From: Candidatus Bathyarchaeota archaeon
GTDB taxonomy: Archaea; Thermoproteota; Bathyarchaeia; Bathyarchaeales; Bathycorpusculaceae
DNA length: 44,326 nt
Assembly (NCBI GenBank): GCA_016927895.1
Contig: JAFGLT010000069.1
Location: forward strand, 1 to 44,326
Reading direction: 5' to 3'
Made by a program: the position numbers and the translations under genes. This document shows positions 9,066 through 16,581 of this stretch, one piece after another (the first letter of the stretch is position 1; the number at the start of each line of letters is the position of its first letter). Under the pieces are notes generated by a model. The model saw only the letters and a list, made by a program, of their open reading frames with translations. It was not told the DNA's origin and did not search any database.

Positions 9066-9187
9066 GACAGCATCTCCGCCTTTGCAATGAGTGTTAACCA
9101 ATAAAAAAATCTACTCATAACCTTACAGCTGAGAATTTGGAACAAAAGCTTTAAAGGCATAGAAATTCCGCATCAATATGAACACCT
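9066..9187. promoter_or_regulatory. Divergent promoter region HisA-like / mfnB
   Basis: The 122-base gap holds promoters in both directions. AAAGCTTTAAAGG (about 9147-9158) is a TATA-like element for mfnB, leaving a leader of roughly 10 bases before TTG 9188. On the minus strand a T/A-rich TTTTTTTATTGG (about 9099-9110) could serve the HisA-like gene. The arrangement suggests co-regulation. Confidence 0.4.
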
Positions 9188-9901
9188 TTGAAACTACTGA
9201 TTAGCCCAAAAAACGAAAAAGAAGCCGTGGAAGCGGCAGCGGGAGGCGCGGATATCATAGATGTCAAAAACCCTGATGAAGGTCCGCTAGGCGCAAATTT
9301 CCCGTGGATAATACGGCGCATCAGACAAGTTACCCCAGCAAACATTGAAGTAAGCTGCACCTTGGGAGAAGCACCAAACCTGCCCGGCTCCATGGCTTTA
9401 GCGTCATTAGGTGCAGCTTCAACCGGCGTAGACTACATCAAAGCTGGACTTTACGGGTTAAAAACACCTGAAGAAGCGCTATACCTTATGCGGAACGTCA
9501 TAAAAGCCGCTAAAGAATACAACACTGCAATCAAAGTGGTTACCTCAGGATACGCAGACGCCGCTAGAGTAAACACAGTTGACCCGCTGTCCGTTCCCAA
9601 AATAGCGCATGAAGCTCAAGCGGACGTAGCTATGCTTGACACAGCAATTAAAGACGGAAAAACGATTTTTACGTTTCTGACAAAAAATCAGCTTCAACAA
9701 TTCGTCGAAGCAGCTCACAGTTACGGTTTGAAAGCAGCATTAGCTGGTTCATTGCGTAAAGAGGATTTGAGTGCGGTTTACGCTTTGGGCGCTGACATCG
9801 CAGGCGTGAGAGGCGCAGCTTGCACCCTAAGCGACAGAGTCAACGGTCAAATAACACGAGAAAAGGTTGAAGAACTCGTGGAAATCGTCAAACGCGCATA
9901 A
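9188..9901 (+). CDS. mfnB: (5-formylfuran-3-yl)methyl phosphate synthase MfnB
   Basis: First committed enzyme of the furan ring of methanofuran: it condenses two glyceraldehyde 3-phosphate molecules to 4-(hydroxymethyl)-2-furancarboxaldehyde phosphate. The 237-residue TIM-barrel product matches the family along its whole length. The Schiff-base lysine K27 lies in IIDVKNPDEGPLGAN, K85 in DYIKAGLYG, and D151/K155 in LDTAIKDGK; the numbering agrees with the characterised methanococcal enzyme as I recall it. The ribosome starts at TTG 9188, because the ATG at 9178 is out of frame and quickly stops. It heads the mfnB-D-F-E cluster, 47 bases before mfnD. The presence of methanofuran genes implies a tetrahydromethanopterin-type C1 pathway in this archaeon. 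Confidence 0.93.
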   Translation: MKLLISPKNEKEAVEAAAGGADIIDVKNPDEGPLGANFPWIIRRIRQVTPANIEVSCTLGEAPNLPGSMALASLGAASTGVDYIKAGLYGLKTPEEALYLMRNVIKAAKEYNTAIKVVTSGYADAARVNTVDPLSVPKIAHEAQADVAMLDTAIKDGKTIFTFLTKNQLQQFVEAAHSYGLKAALAGSLRKEDLSAVYALGADIAGVRGAACTLSDRVNGQITREKVEELVEIVKRA

Positions 9902-9948
9902 ATAATTTAAGACAAAAACTTTCTCAACAAAAGGTATGAGGCGAGCTA

Positions 9949-11175
9949 TTGAGGCTTCTTGTTTATGAACACGTTTCCGGCGGGGGCTTCTGTAACAAGC
10001 CAATTCCAGCAAGCGTCTTAAGCGAAGGCTTTGGCATGCTGAAAACGCTGGTTTCTGATTTTAAAGCCGCTGGACACAATGTTGCCACAACACTTGACTT
10101 GCGCGTTGCAAAGTTGAATCCGCCCATTCCCTCTGGTTCTATAGCGCCTGTTTCTTCTTCAAAGGAGACCCAAGCGAAACTCCTTGAACTTTCCGAGCAG
10201 GCTGATGCAGTTTACATTATTGCACCAGAAACTGATGGCGTATTGAAGTCGATTGTCGAACTTGTAAAGCAAACGGGCGCAAAGTCGTTGAACTGCTCAA
10301 CCGGCGCCATCGCAAAAATATCTGACAAAGCCGATTTCTACAAGGACACGAGGAAAATCGCGCCTCAGCCTGAGAGCATCCTGCTAAGCGTAGCTGAAGA
10401 CTTAAAAGAAATCATTGAAACAATTCGAGACCGCTTGAATTTTCCGGTGGTTTTCAAACCCGTGGACGGTGTCAGCTGCGGCGGAATAAGCCTTGTCAAA
10501 ACTGAGAACCAAGTGGCTCGTGCAATCGCTAAAATTAGGGAGTTAACAAGTGACCGTTTTCTGGTTCAACAATTAATCGAGGGCGCCGCAGCAAGTGTCA
10601 GCTTGCTTTCTACTGGCAGTAAGGTGGTGCCAGTCAGTTTGAACCATCAAGAGGTTAAACTTGAAACGGTAGAAGCGTGTTCTAGCTACAGTGGCGGCAC
10701 GGTTCCTTTTGACCATCCGCTCAGGCAGAAAGCGTTCGAAGCGGCAGAAAAACTTGTAAAATCCTCTCCGGGCTTGAGAGGATATGTTGGCGTGGATTTC
10801 GTTTTGACCGATGAGGCGGCGGTGGCTATAGAGGTTAACCCGAGACTAACCACTTCATACGTTGGATTAAGAAGAGTTGTCAACTTTAATCTTGCCCAAT
10901 CCATCGTTGACGCTGTTCTAAAACGCGAACTTCCGACTAACGTTGAAAGTTGCGGCTGCACATACTTCTCGAAAGTAGAGACGCCTAACCCGACGATTAG
11001 CGCGCTTCAAGAGATGTATGCCTTGGAGGATGTGGTTTCGCCGCCTTTTCCAGTTTCAGGAAACAATGCGGCTTCGGCGCTCATCGCAGTTTACGGTGCC
11101 ACACCAGAGAAAGCTAAGGCGGATTTCCGTGAAGCTAAAAAGCTGGTTCTTAACACTATAAGCAGGGGCAGGTAG
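9949..11175 (+). CDS. mfnD: Tyramine--L-glutamate ligase MfnD (ATP-grasp)
   Basis: Joins tyramine to the gamma-carboxylate of L-glutamate using ATP, forming gamma-glutamyltyramine, the other half of methanofuran. The 408-residue product begins RLLVYEHVSGGGFC, a hallmark of this family, and has an ATP-grasp core: FPVVFKPVDGVSCGGISLV (about 165-185, ATP lysine and glycine loop), RFLVQQLIEGAAASVSLL, YVGVDFVL and AVAIEVNPRLTTSYVGLR (the metal-binding E..N). The start is TTG 9949, with GAGGCGAG about 6-12 bases upstream. The next gene starts 2 bases after its stop, so translation is probably coupled. The tyrosine decarboxylase MfnA that makes tyramine is not in the window. Confidence 0.9.
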   Translation: MRLLVYEHVSGGGFCNKPIPASVLSEGFGMLKTLVSDFKAAGHNVATTLDLRVAKLNPPIPSGSIAPVSSSKETQAKLLELSEQADAVYIIAPETDGVLKSIVELVKQTGAKSLNCSTGAIAKISDKADFYKDTRKIAPQPESILLSVAEDLKEIIETIRDRLNFPVVFKPVDGVSCGGISLVKTENQVARAIAKIRELTSDRFLVQQLIEGAAASVSLLSTGSKVVPVSLNHQEVKLETVEACSSYSGGTVPFDHPLRQKAFEAAEKLVKSSPGLRGYVGVDFVLTDEAAVAIEVNPRLTTSYVGLRRVVNFNLAQSIVDAVLKRELPTNVESCGCTYFSKVETPNPTISALQEMYALEDVVSPPFPVSGNNAASALIAVYGATPEKAKADFREAKKLVLNTISRGR

Positions 11176-11177
11176 CG

Positions 11178-12284
11178 TTGGTAACGGTTATCGGCTGGGA
11201 CATTGGAGGCGCCAATACCAAAGCCGCATTCCTGCGCACGGAAAACAGCAACATTGAACAGATTGAGACGGCAGTTGAGTATTTTCCGGTGTGGAAAGAC
11301 CCCGAGAAGCTCGTCAGCGTTCTTTCAACGTTAAAAAAGAGGTTAAGCGGAAACGCTGAGGTTGATGGTGTTGGCTTAACCATGACTGCTGAGCTGGCTG
11401 ACGCCTATCAAATTAAACGGGAGGGCATCGCGCACGTGTTAGCCTGTGTGGAGAAAGCGTTTGCGGGTTTGCCCGTTTTTGTTTTGGATGTGGATGCAAA
11501 GTTGAGGTCGGTGGACGCTGCCATGTCGGAGCCTCTGAAGGTTGCTGCGGCGAATTGGGCTGCAACGGGCTGGATGGTTGCCCAAATGGTTAAGACTTGC
11601 GTGGTCATGGATGTTGGAAGCACAAGCACCAGTATCATACCCGTGGTTGACGGCTGTATCTCAGCGGCTGGAAAAAACGACTTGGAGAAGCTTATGGTTG
11701 GCGAACTCGTTTACACTGGTAGTCTACGCACAAACGTGGCGGCAATCGTACGTTCGGTTCCGCTTCGAGGCGGGAAGGTGCGGGTTTCCTCGGAGCTGTT
11801 TGCGCAGTCAGGCGACGTTCACTTGGTTTTGGGCAACATTAGTGAGGAGGATTATACAACTGAAACGGCGGATGGTCGTGGAAAAACACGGGGGGAAGCG
11901 TTGGCGCGTCTTGCTCGTGTTGTCTGCGCTGACACTGAAATGCTGGATGAAAAGGAAATCGAGGGAATCGCACGGTACGTGTACGCTAATCAGGTGGAGC
12001 AGGTTGCTGATGGACTGAAGCAGGTTTACTCTCGCGTTAAGTCGTCTACGACGAAAAAAGTTCCTGTTGTGGTCACGGGGCTGGGTAAAACATATCTTGC
12101 GGGAGCGGCTGCGCACAAAGTTGGTGTTGAGGAGGTTGTTGAGCTGGAAAAACTGTGTTTGGGTGATGCTTTTGTATACGGAATGCCGCAGAGTCCATTG
12201 GCATGTGATGGTGTGGTTAAGGCGTCTCCTGCCGTTGGGGTCGCGTTGATGGTTGCGAGTAAGTTGGATGGGAGGTTAGTGTAG
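11178..12284 (+). CDS. mfnF: MfnF, furanmethanamine-glutamyltyramine coupling enzyme
   Basis: MfnF couples the activated furan (from MfnE) to gamma-glutamyltyramine, making the methanofuran core ether. The 368-residue product has the ASKHA/hydantoinase-like N-terminus GWDIGGANTKAAFL (residues about 5-18), VVMDVGSTSTSIIPV near 150 and GKTRGEALARLARVV near 235. Start TTG 11178, two bases after mfnD; its TAG shares a G with the mfnE GTG start. Oddity: residues 326-334 (LCLGDAFVY) are encoded by a 29-base sequence found identically in an intergenic region elsewhere in this window. The C-terminus around it (to ASPAVGVALM) seems longer than I remember for the family, so an in-frame repeat insertion is possible. 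The reading frame is otherwise intact. Confidence 0.87.
   Translation: MVTVIGWDIGGANTKAAFLRTENSNIEQIETAVEYFPVWKDPEKLVSVLSTLKKRLSGNAEVDGVGLTMTAELADAYQIKREGIAHVLACVEKAFAGLPVFVLDVDAKLRSVDAAMSEPLKVAAANWAATGWMVAQMVKTCVVMDVGSTSTSIIPVVDGCISAAGKNDLEKLMVGELVYTGSLRTNVAAIVRSVPLRGGKVRVSSELFAQSGDVHLVLGNISEEDYTTETADGRGKTRGEALARLARVVCADTEMLDEKEIEGIARYVYANQVEQVADGLKQVYSRVKSSTTKKVPVVVTGLGKTYLAGAAAHKVGVEEVVELEKLCLGDAFVYGMPQSPLACDGVVKASPAVGVALMVASKLDGRLV
12151..12179 (+). repeat. Dispersed 29-nt repeat copy inside mfnF
   Basis: Identical over 29 bases to the minus-strand copy at 4487-4515, and 24 of 25 to 19328-19352. It is read in frame as (K)LCLGDAFVY in mfnF and ends TGATGCTTTTGTATAC. The flanks differ between copies. 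Confidence 0.85.
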
Positions 12285-12955
12285 TGGAAGCGGTTGTGAA
12301 GGTTGGTGGAAGTTTGTCTGAGGAGCCCAAAGTGTTGATTAAGTTTTGTGCTAAGTTGAGCCAGCTTGCGAAAAATTATGGATTGGTTGTTGTGCCTGGA
12401 GGCGGCAGGTTTGCTGATGTTGTGCGGGATTCTGATGAGCAGTTTAACTTGTCCAGCAGTGTTTCGCATAGGATGGCGATTTTGGGGATGGACCAGTTTG
12501 GAATGTTGCTGGCGCAGATTACGCCTAACTCTTGTGCGACGTACTTGCTTGGTGACGCGAAGCATCTTTCTCAGACTGAGGCTGTGCCCATTTTTTTGCC
12601 GTCGCGGCTGCTGTTTAAGGAGAATCCGTTGAAAAACTCGTGGGAGGTTACTTCGGATTCGATTGCGGCTTATGTGGCGGGCATGTTGCAAGCCTCTAAA
12701 CTGGTTTTGGTCACGGATGTTGATGGGGTTTTCACGGAAGACCCTGCTCGCAAGGATGCGGTTTTGATAGAGCAGCTGTCACCTGAGGAACTTTTAAAGT
12801 TTAATAAGCGAACCAGTGTTGACCGTTTCTTGGCGAAGCTGCTTTTGGAGGCGCCTGTGGACTGCTACGTGGTCAACGGAAAATATCCTGAAAGAGTCGA
12901 GGCGGTGCTTGCGGGGCAGCAAACTACGTGCACGTTGATTTCCGCGAAAAAATAG
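12284..12955 (+). CDS. mfnE: [5-(aminomethyl)furan-3-yl]methyl phosphate kinase MfnE
   Basis: Amino acid kinase-fold enzyme that phosphorylates the aminomethylfuran phosphate to its diphosphate, the substrate of MfnF. The 223-residue product shows the fold's N-terminal glycine loop VVKVGGSL (residues 3-10), LVVVPGGGRFADVV near 38-51, and the nucleotide side LVLVTDVDGVFTEDP near 140-155 followed by the KRTSVDRFLAKLLLEAP helix. It is much shorter than aspartate or glutamate kinases, as expected for MfnE. The GTG start overlaps the mfnF stop by one base, and the next gene starts immediately after its TAG, so the operon is translationally packed. Confidence 0.88.
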   Translation: MEAVVKVGGSLSEEPKVLIKFCAKLSQLAKNYGLVVVPGGGRFADVVRDSDEQFNLSSSVSHRMAILGMDQFGMLLAQITPNSCATYLLGDAKHLSQTEAVPIFLPSRLLFKENPLKNSWEVTSDSIAAYVAGMLQASKLVLVTDVDGVFTEDPARKDAVLIEQLSPEELLKFNKRTSVDRFLAKLLLEAPVDCYVVNGKYPERVEAVLAGQQTTCTLISAKK

Positions 12956-13849
12956 ATGAATGGTTATAAGCTAAGCTTCGTTGATGTTGGCATGCAAGAG
13001 TCTCCTGTTGTGGCTGTGGTCCGCGGCGACCGTGGTCACAAGCCAGTTTTCGAAGCCTTAGACCTGATTGACTACAGACGCGCGCTAGCTGGTTACGACA
13101 CGGTTCTCATCAAAGTTAACTTCATAACCACAAAGACGTGGGACACGGGGGCCACAACAGACCCCATCGTTGTTGAAGCCATAATTAGGAAGCTGGCAGA
13201 TTTGCCTGTGAAAGTTTACGTTGTGGAGTCAGACGCGATGATAACTAATGCGGATAAGGCGTTTGAAGTTACAGGCATGAAGGACATGTGCAGGCGCAAC
13301 GGCGTTGAATGGCTCAACCTTCGCCATCTTCAAGACAAGGTTACGCTTGAGGTTCCTAACGGTGAAGTGCTGAAAACGGTAACGGTGCCGCGTCTCGTCA
13401 CGGAATCTGCCGTTATCAGCGCCGCGAAACTCAAAACGCATGTAGACACGACGGTGACGTTGGGCATGAAAAACATGTTCGGTTTGCTGCCTGACAAGTT
13501 CAAAGGCAAATATCACCTGAAAGACATAAGCAAAGTCGTCGTCGACATCAATACCGTGCTTCACCCCGCGTTAACAGTCATAGATGGCTTCGTAGGCATG
13601 GAAGGAAAAGGCCCCATAGACGGCACACCAGTCCAAATGAACCTCATAATCGCAGGAACAGACCCAGTCGCCACAGACGCCACAGCAGCCCGAATCATGG
13701 GCTTCAACCCTTACGAAATCACACACATACGTAAAGCCTACGAAAAAGGCTTAGGAAAAAGCGAAGCCCACATCATAGGCGAAAAAATAGAAGCAGCACT
13801 AAAACAATTCAAAAAAATTGAAAGTCTTTTATCCAGACAAAGAAAGTAG
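12956..13849 (+). CDS. DUF362 protein downstream of mfnE
   Basis: 297-residue DUF362-family protein; the family's reaction is not established. Seen: ATVLIKVNF-like segment YDTVLIKVNFITTKTWDTGATTD split over residues 45-65, VYVVESDA near 85, VISAAKLKTH near 158 and TVTLGMKNMFGLLP near 170 (the conserved family signature), then TVIDGFVGMEGKGP near 205 and AGTDPVATDATAARIMGF near 230. It has no iron-sulfur cluster cysteine motif, unlike some members. ATG directly abuts the mfnE stop, so it is the last gene of the methanofuran operon and a candidate for a pathway or tail-modification step; this is inference from position only. The coding-strand base composition changes sharply near 13,480, inside the gene. 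Confidence 0.82.
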   Translation: MNGYKLSFVDVGMQESPVVAVVRGDRGHKPVFEALDLIDYRRALAGYDTVLIKVNFITTKTWDTGATTDPIVVEAIIRKLADLPVKVYVVESDAMITNADKAFEVTGMKDMCRRNGVEWLNLRHLQDKVTLEVPNGEVLKTVTVPRLVTESAVISAAKLKTHVDTTVTLGMKNMFGLLPDKFKGKYHLKDISKVVVDINTVLHPALTVIDGFVGMEGKGPIDGTPVQMNLIIAGTDPVATDATAARIMGFNPYEITHIRKAYEKGLGKSEAHIIGEKIEAALKQFKKIESLLSRQRK

Positions 13850-13886
13850 CCTTTCCGCAAGCGATTAAAGGAAGTTTAACTTATAA

Positions 13887-15320
13887 TTGCTTGTGGTGCC
13901 CTTGACAAAGAAAGCGTTAGTATTCATACTTGTTTTATTGCTCTCAGTCTCAGCGGTAGCTTGTATAATGCGTTTCGCCGCTGTTCAAGCTGATACAAAC
14001 GTCAGTGGCGTAATAGCCGCAGATGTTACTTGGACTGAAGCAAACAGCCCATACGTCCTCACAGGAAATATTCTCGTTGGTAATGGGGTAACTTTAACTA
14101 TTGAGCCAGGGGTGACGATAGATCAACACCCAAGCGTTGAAAGCTATTACATAATGGTCAATGGTACATTACAGGCCGTGGGAAGCACAACAAATCCTAT
14201 TACTTTTAAGGGAGGTCAAATTCTTTTTACTGAATATTGTACTGACTGGAATGAATCCACAGGTTTGGGCTGCATAATTCAGAACGCAGTATTACATTCT
14301 AGCATTGATGTTGAAGGCGGCGTGCTAAACATTTCAAACAATACTATCACACTCGCTATTCGTGTTGATGGAGGGAATCCGCACATTTCAAACAATACAT
14401 TTCTAGGACAAGGAATCGACTTAGGATACCATAGTAGAAATTCCACAATTTCTAACAACATTATTTCAGGATGCTCAAGCGGGATTGTTGCTCGTTTGGA
14501 CCATAATAGTAGCTCGATAATACAAGGAAATTTGATAATCAATAACGAAAAGGGATTATTGCTGGGTTATTGGTTTACAGATTCGGGTCATCCGATAGTT
14601 CAAAACAACACTATCACAAATAATGAAATTGGAATTTCTCTTGGTTCGCTTGGTGACCAATTTTCTCCCATAATTCGATTCAATAATATTTTTGATAATA
14701 CTAACTACAACATGATAGTGGATAACGAATATCCATTGAATACTAACGCAACATATAATTGGTGGGGAACAACTGACCAGCAAACAATAAACCAGACGAT
14801 TTACGATTTCAAAAACGATTTCAACTTGGGCACCGTAACTTTCGTTCCCTTTTTAACCGAGGCAAACCCTGCCGCACCAGTATCCACATTTACTATCACC
14901 GCTTCGGCTGGAACTGGCGGCTCAATAAACCCCAGCGGAAGCGTCCCCGTCGAATACGGAGACACCCAAACCTTCACTGTAACGCCGGACTCAGGCTACC
15001 AAGTAGCCAGTGTCCTAATGGACGGGGTCCCAGCCACAGCCCCGTACACATTCGTTAACGTTGTTGCTGACGGACACACAATCACCGCAACATTCGAACC
15101 CACCTCCACACCAACGCCTACGACAACACTCACACCTACGCCCCAACCAACTCCAACTCCTTCGACTACAAGTACACCGTCTCCAGAACCCACGCCCACA
15201 CCAGAAATACCCGAATTCCCGTTAGGAATAATTCTGCCATCCTTCATGATAGGAATACTTGTTTCAGCAGTAATTTACAGAAAAAACGCAACCATAAAGA
15301 GAAAACTCATCAAGCGCTGA
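13887..15320 (+). CDS. Secreted right-handed beta-helix protein with PEF-like anchor
   Basis: 477-residue surface protein. A signal peptide (KKALVFILVLLLSVSAVAC) opens it; the true start is uncertain, with TTG at 13887 or 13902. Residues 45-330 form a NosD/parallel beta-helix domain with repeated turns such as ISNNTITLAIRV, ISNNTFLGQGID, ISNNIISGCSSGI, IQGNLIINNEKGL and VQNNTITNNEIGI. Residues about 335-405 are an InlB-type repeat domain (TASAGTGGSINPSG, VTPDSGYQVASV, HTITATF). A T/P-rich linker follows, then EIPEFPLG, a membrane helix and a basic tail (RKNATIKRK), resembling archaeal PEF-CTERM sorting signals processed by an archaeosortase. Likely an extracellular carbohydrate- or surface-binding protein; no catalytic site is visible. 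Confidence 0.78.
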   Translation: MLVVPLTKKALVFILVLLLSVSAVACIMRFAAVQADTNVSGVIAADVTWTEANSPYVLTGNILVGNGVTLTIEPGVTIDQHPSVESYYIMVNGTLQAVGSTTNPITFKGGQILFTEYCTDWNESTGLGCIIQNAVLHSSIDVEGGVLNISNNTITLAIRVDGGNPHISNNTFLGQGIDLGYHSRNSTISNNIISGCSSGIVARLDHNSSSIIQGNLIINNEKGLLLGYWFTDSGHPIVQNNTITNNEIGISLGSLGDQFSPIIRFNNIFDNTNYNMIVDNEYPLNTNATYNWWGTTDQQTINQTIYDFKNDFNLGTVTFVPFLTEANPAAPVSTFTITASAGTGGSINPSGSVPVEYGDTQTFTVTPDSGYQVASVLMDGVPATAPYTFVNVVADGHTITATFEPTSTPTPTTTLTPTPQPTPTPSTTSTPSPEPTPTPEIPEFPLGIILPSFMIGILVSAVIYRKNATIKRKLIKR

Positions 15321-15336
15321 AACATCAATCAGTTTT

Positions 15337-16425
15337 TCATTTTTGATAAGCACCCTGAATTGGAAATCTAAGGAGCGCTGCAATTCCTGTTAGCGCCAGA
15401 AGTTTTTCGCCTGCTTCGTGTTCTGTACTGACTACGGTTATGCTGCCTCTTCGCTGTTCTGCTTCTCGCATGAGCTTCTCCAATTGTAAGCGTTGTTCTT
15501 CGTCTGATTCGCGCAGCACCGTGTCTGCTACAACCAGTTTTTCGACTGCACCCATGGCTACGGCGTTTTCAACCGCGTCAAGCCCGTAAGTAATTGTGCC
15601 TTCCCCTTTGCCCAGCCTCTTCATGACTTCCTCCATAACCTCGGTTTCATCAACAATGCGCAGCTGCTTTGCCGCTTTCAAGAGCACGCCTGAGCGTAGT
15701 GCCTCGTAGATGCCACTTACGCCGCCGTTGTTGACGCTTTTCACGTCCACCACCGATTTAGCCATATCTTTAGCCTCGTCTGACAGGAACTTGGTGAAGT
15801 CGCCTTTAACGAAGCCCACGCCCACGATTACGATGGGGTTGTGGTTTGGCGTCCAGAGTTGCCGTAGGCTGTTTACTGCGCGTTTGAAGTATTCTTTTGT
15901 GGCGGCTACTCGTTTGTCGGCTTCGTTTTTTCCGGGCAGTTTCATGCGTTCTTCTACTTTGACGTCTACGCCGTACTGTTTGGTTTCGGCTACGGCGAAG
16001 CCTTCGTCGTCTATGGCAATGATTATCATGGGTTTTTCGGTTTTGCTTGCATGGTACAGCCTGTCCAAGAGGTGTTTGGGCCATTCTTTCTTCACGATGG
16101 TTACAGGCTGGTTCAAGGCTATGTTGAGCGTGTGATGGGCGGCTGTCGGCATGATGTCTGGCGCGTGGATGATTATTCCGTGAACGCGTAGCTTGCCCAA
16201 GAACTTGTCCCACGCTACGGATTCTACTTTGACGCCCATGAATGCGGAGACGCGTTCGGCGCTTTTCGGCCTAGAATACTCCTGATCAGTCTTCACGGCT
16301 CGTGACGAGTAGGCGTAAACCTCGTCGCCCTTGTAGACAACGTTGTACAAGTGCCAAAGGTCATCGTCAGAGCTGGGAACAACCTTAACGAAGCCTTGCC
16401 TGAGGTTTCTGCCTATAATCTTCAC
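15337..16425 (-). CDS. pelA: mRNA surveillance protein Pelota (aPelota)
   Basis: Archaeal release-factor paralog that, with aEF1A and ABCE1, rescues ribosomes stalled on mRNA. The product shows the three eRF1-like domains: an Sm-like N domain (KIIGRNLRQGFVKVVPSSDDDLWHLYNVV split across residues 2-30), a central domain (HHTLNIALNQPVTIVKKEW near 95-115, VIVGVGFVKGDF near 200) and a C-terminal domain (ITYGLDAVENAVAMGAVEKL near 275, then VVSTEHEAGEKL). It lacks the GGQ peptide-release motif, as expected for Pelota. The open frame reaches 16455, but homologs start at MKI; GTG at 16425 gives exactly that and GGGAGG lies 12 bases upstream, so I chose it (362 residues). It is divergent from proB. Confidence 0.9.
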   Translation of the reverse strand: MKIIGRNLRQGFVKVVPSSDDDLWHLYNVVYKGDEVYAYSSRAVKTDQEYSRPKSAERVSAFMGVKVESVAWDKFLGKLRVHGIIIHAPDIMPTAAHHTLNIALNQPVTIVKKEWPKHLLDRLYHASKTEKPMIIIAIDDEGFAVAETKQYGVDVKVEERMKLPGKNEADKRVAATKEYFKRAVNSLRQLWTPNHNPIVIVGVGFVKGDFTKFLSDEAKDMAKSVVDVKSVNNGGVSGIYEALRSGVLLKAAKQLRIVDETEVMEEVMKRLGKGEGTITYGLDAVENAVAMGAVEKLVVADTVLRESDEEQRLQLEKLMREAEQRRGSITVVSTEHEAGEKLLALTGIAALLRFPIQGAYQK

Positions 16426-16568
16426 GGTTCCGCTGAGCCTCCCAATTAAATTCACTTAACACATAATTAACCTTCACCCACGAAAACCACATGCGGTTGC
16501 TTTTTTAAGCTACAGATACACTATTGAGCAGTAACAAGAAAACACGTAACACAGCCTACGGGTCACAT

Positions 16569-16573
16569 GGAGG
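16569..16573 (+). promoter_or_regulatory. Shine-Dalgarno deciding the proB start
   Basis: GGAGG lies inside the ATGGAGG at 16567 and is 8 bases before GTG 16582. This argues that GTG 16582, not ATG 16567, is the proB start; the TTTTTTAAGC element near 16501-16510 is a candidate TATA box. Confidence 0.6.
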
Positions 16574-16581
16574 AAAATTGG

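Noticed and set aside
15110-15210. ACACC/CCAACN-rich low-complexity stretch as a tandem repeat
   Set aside because: It encodes the threonine/proline linker of the beta-helix surface protein and has no fixed unit.
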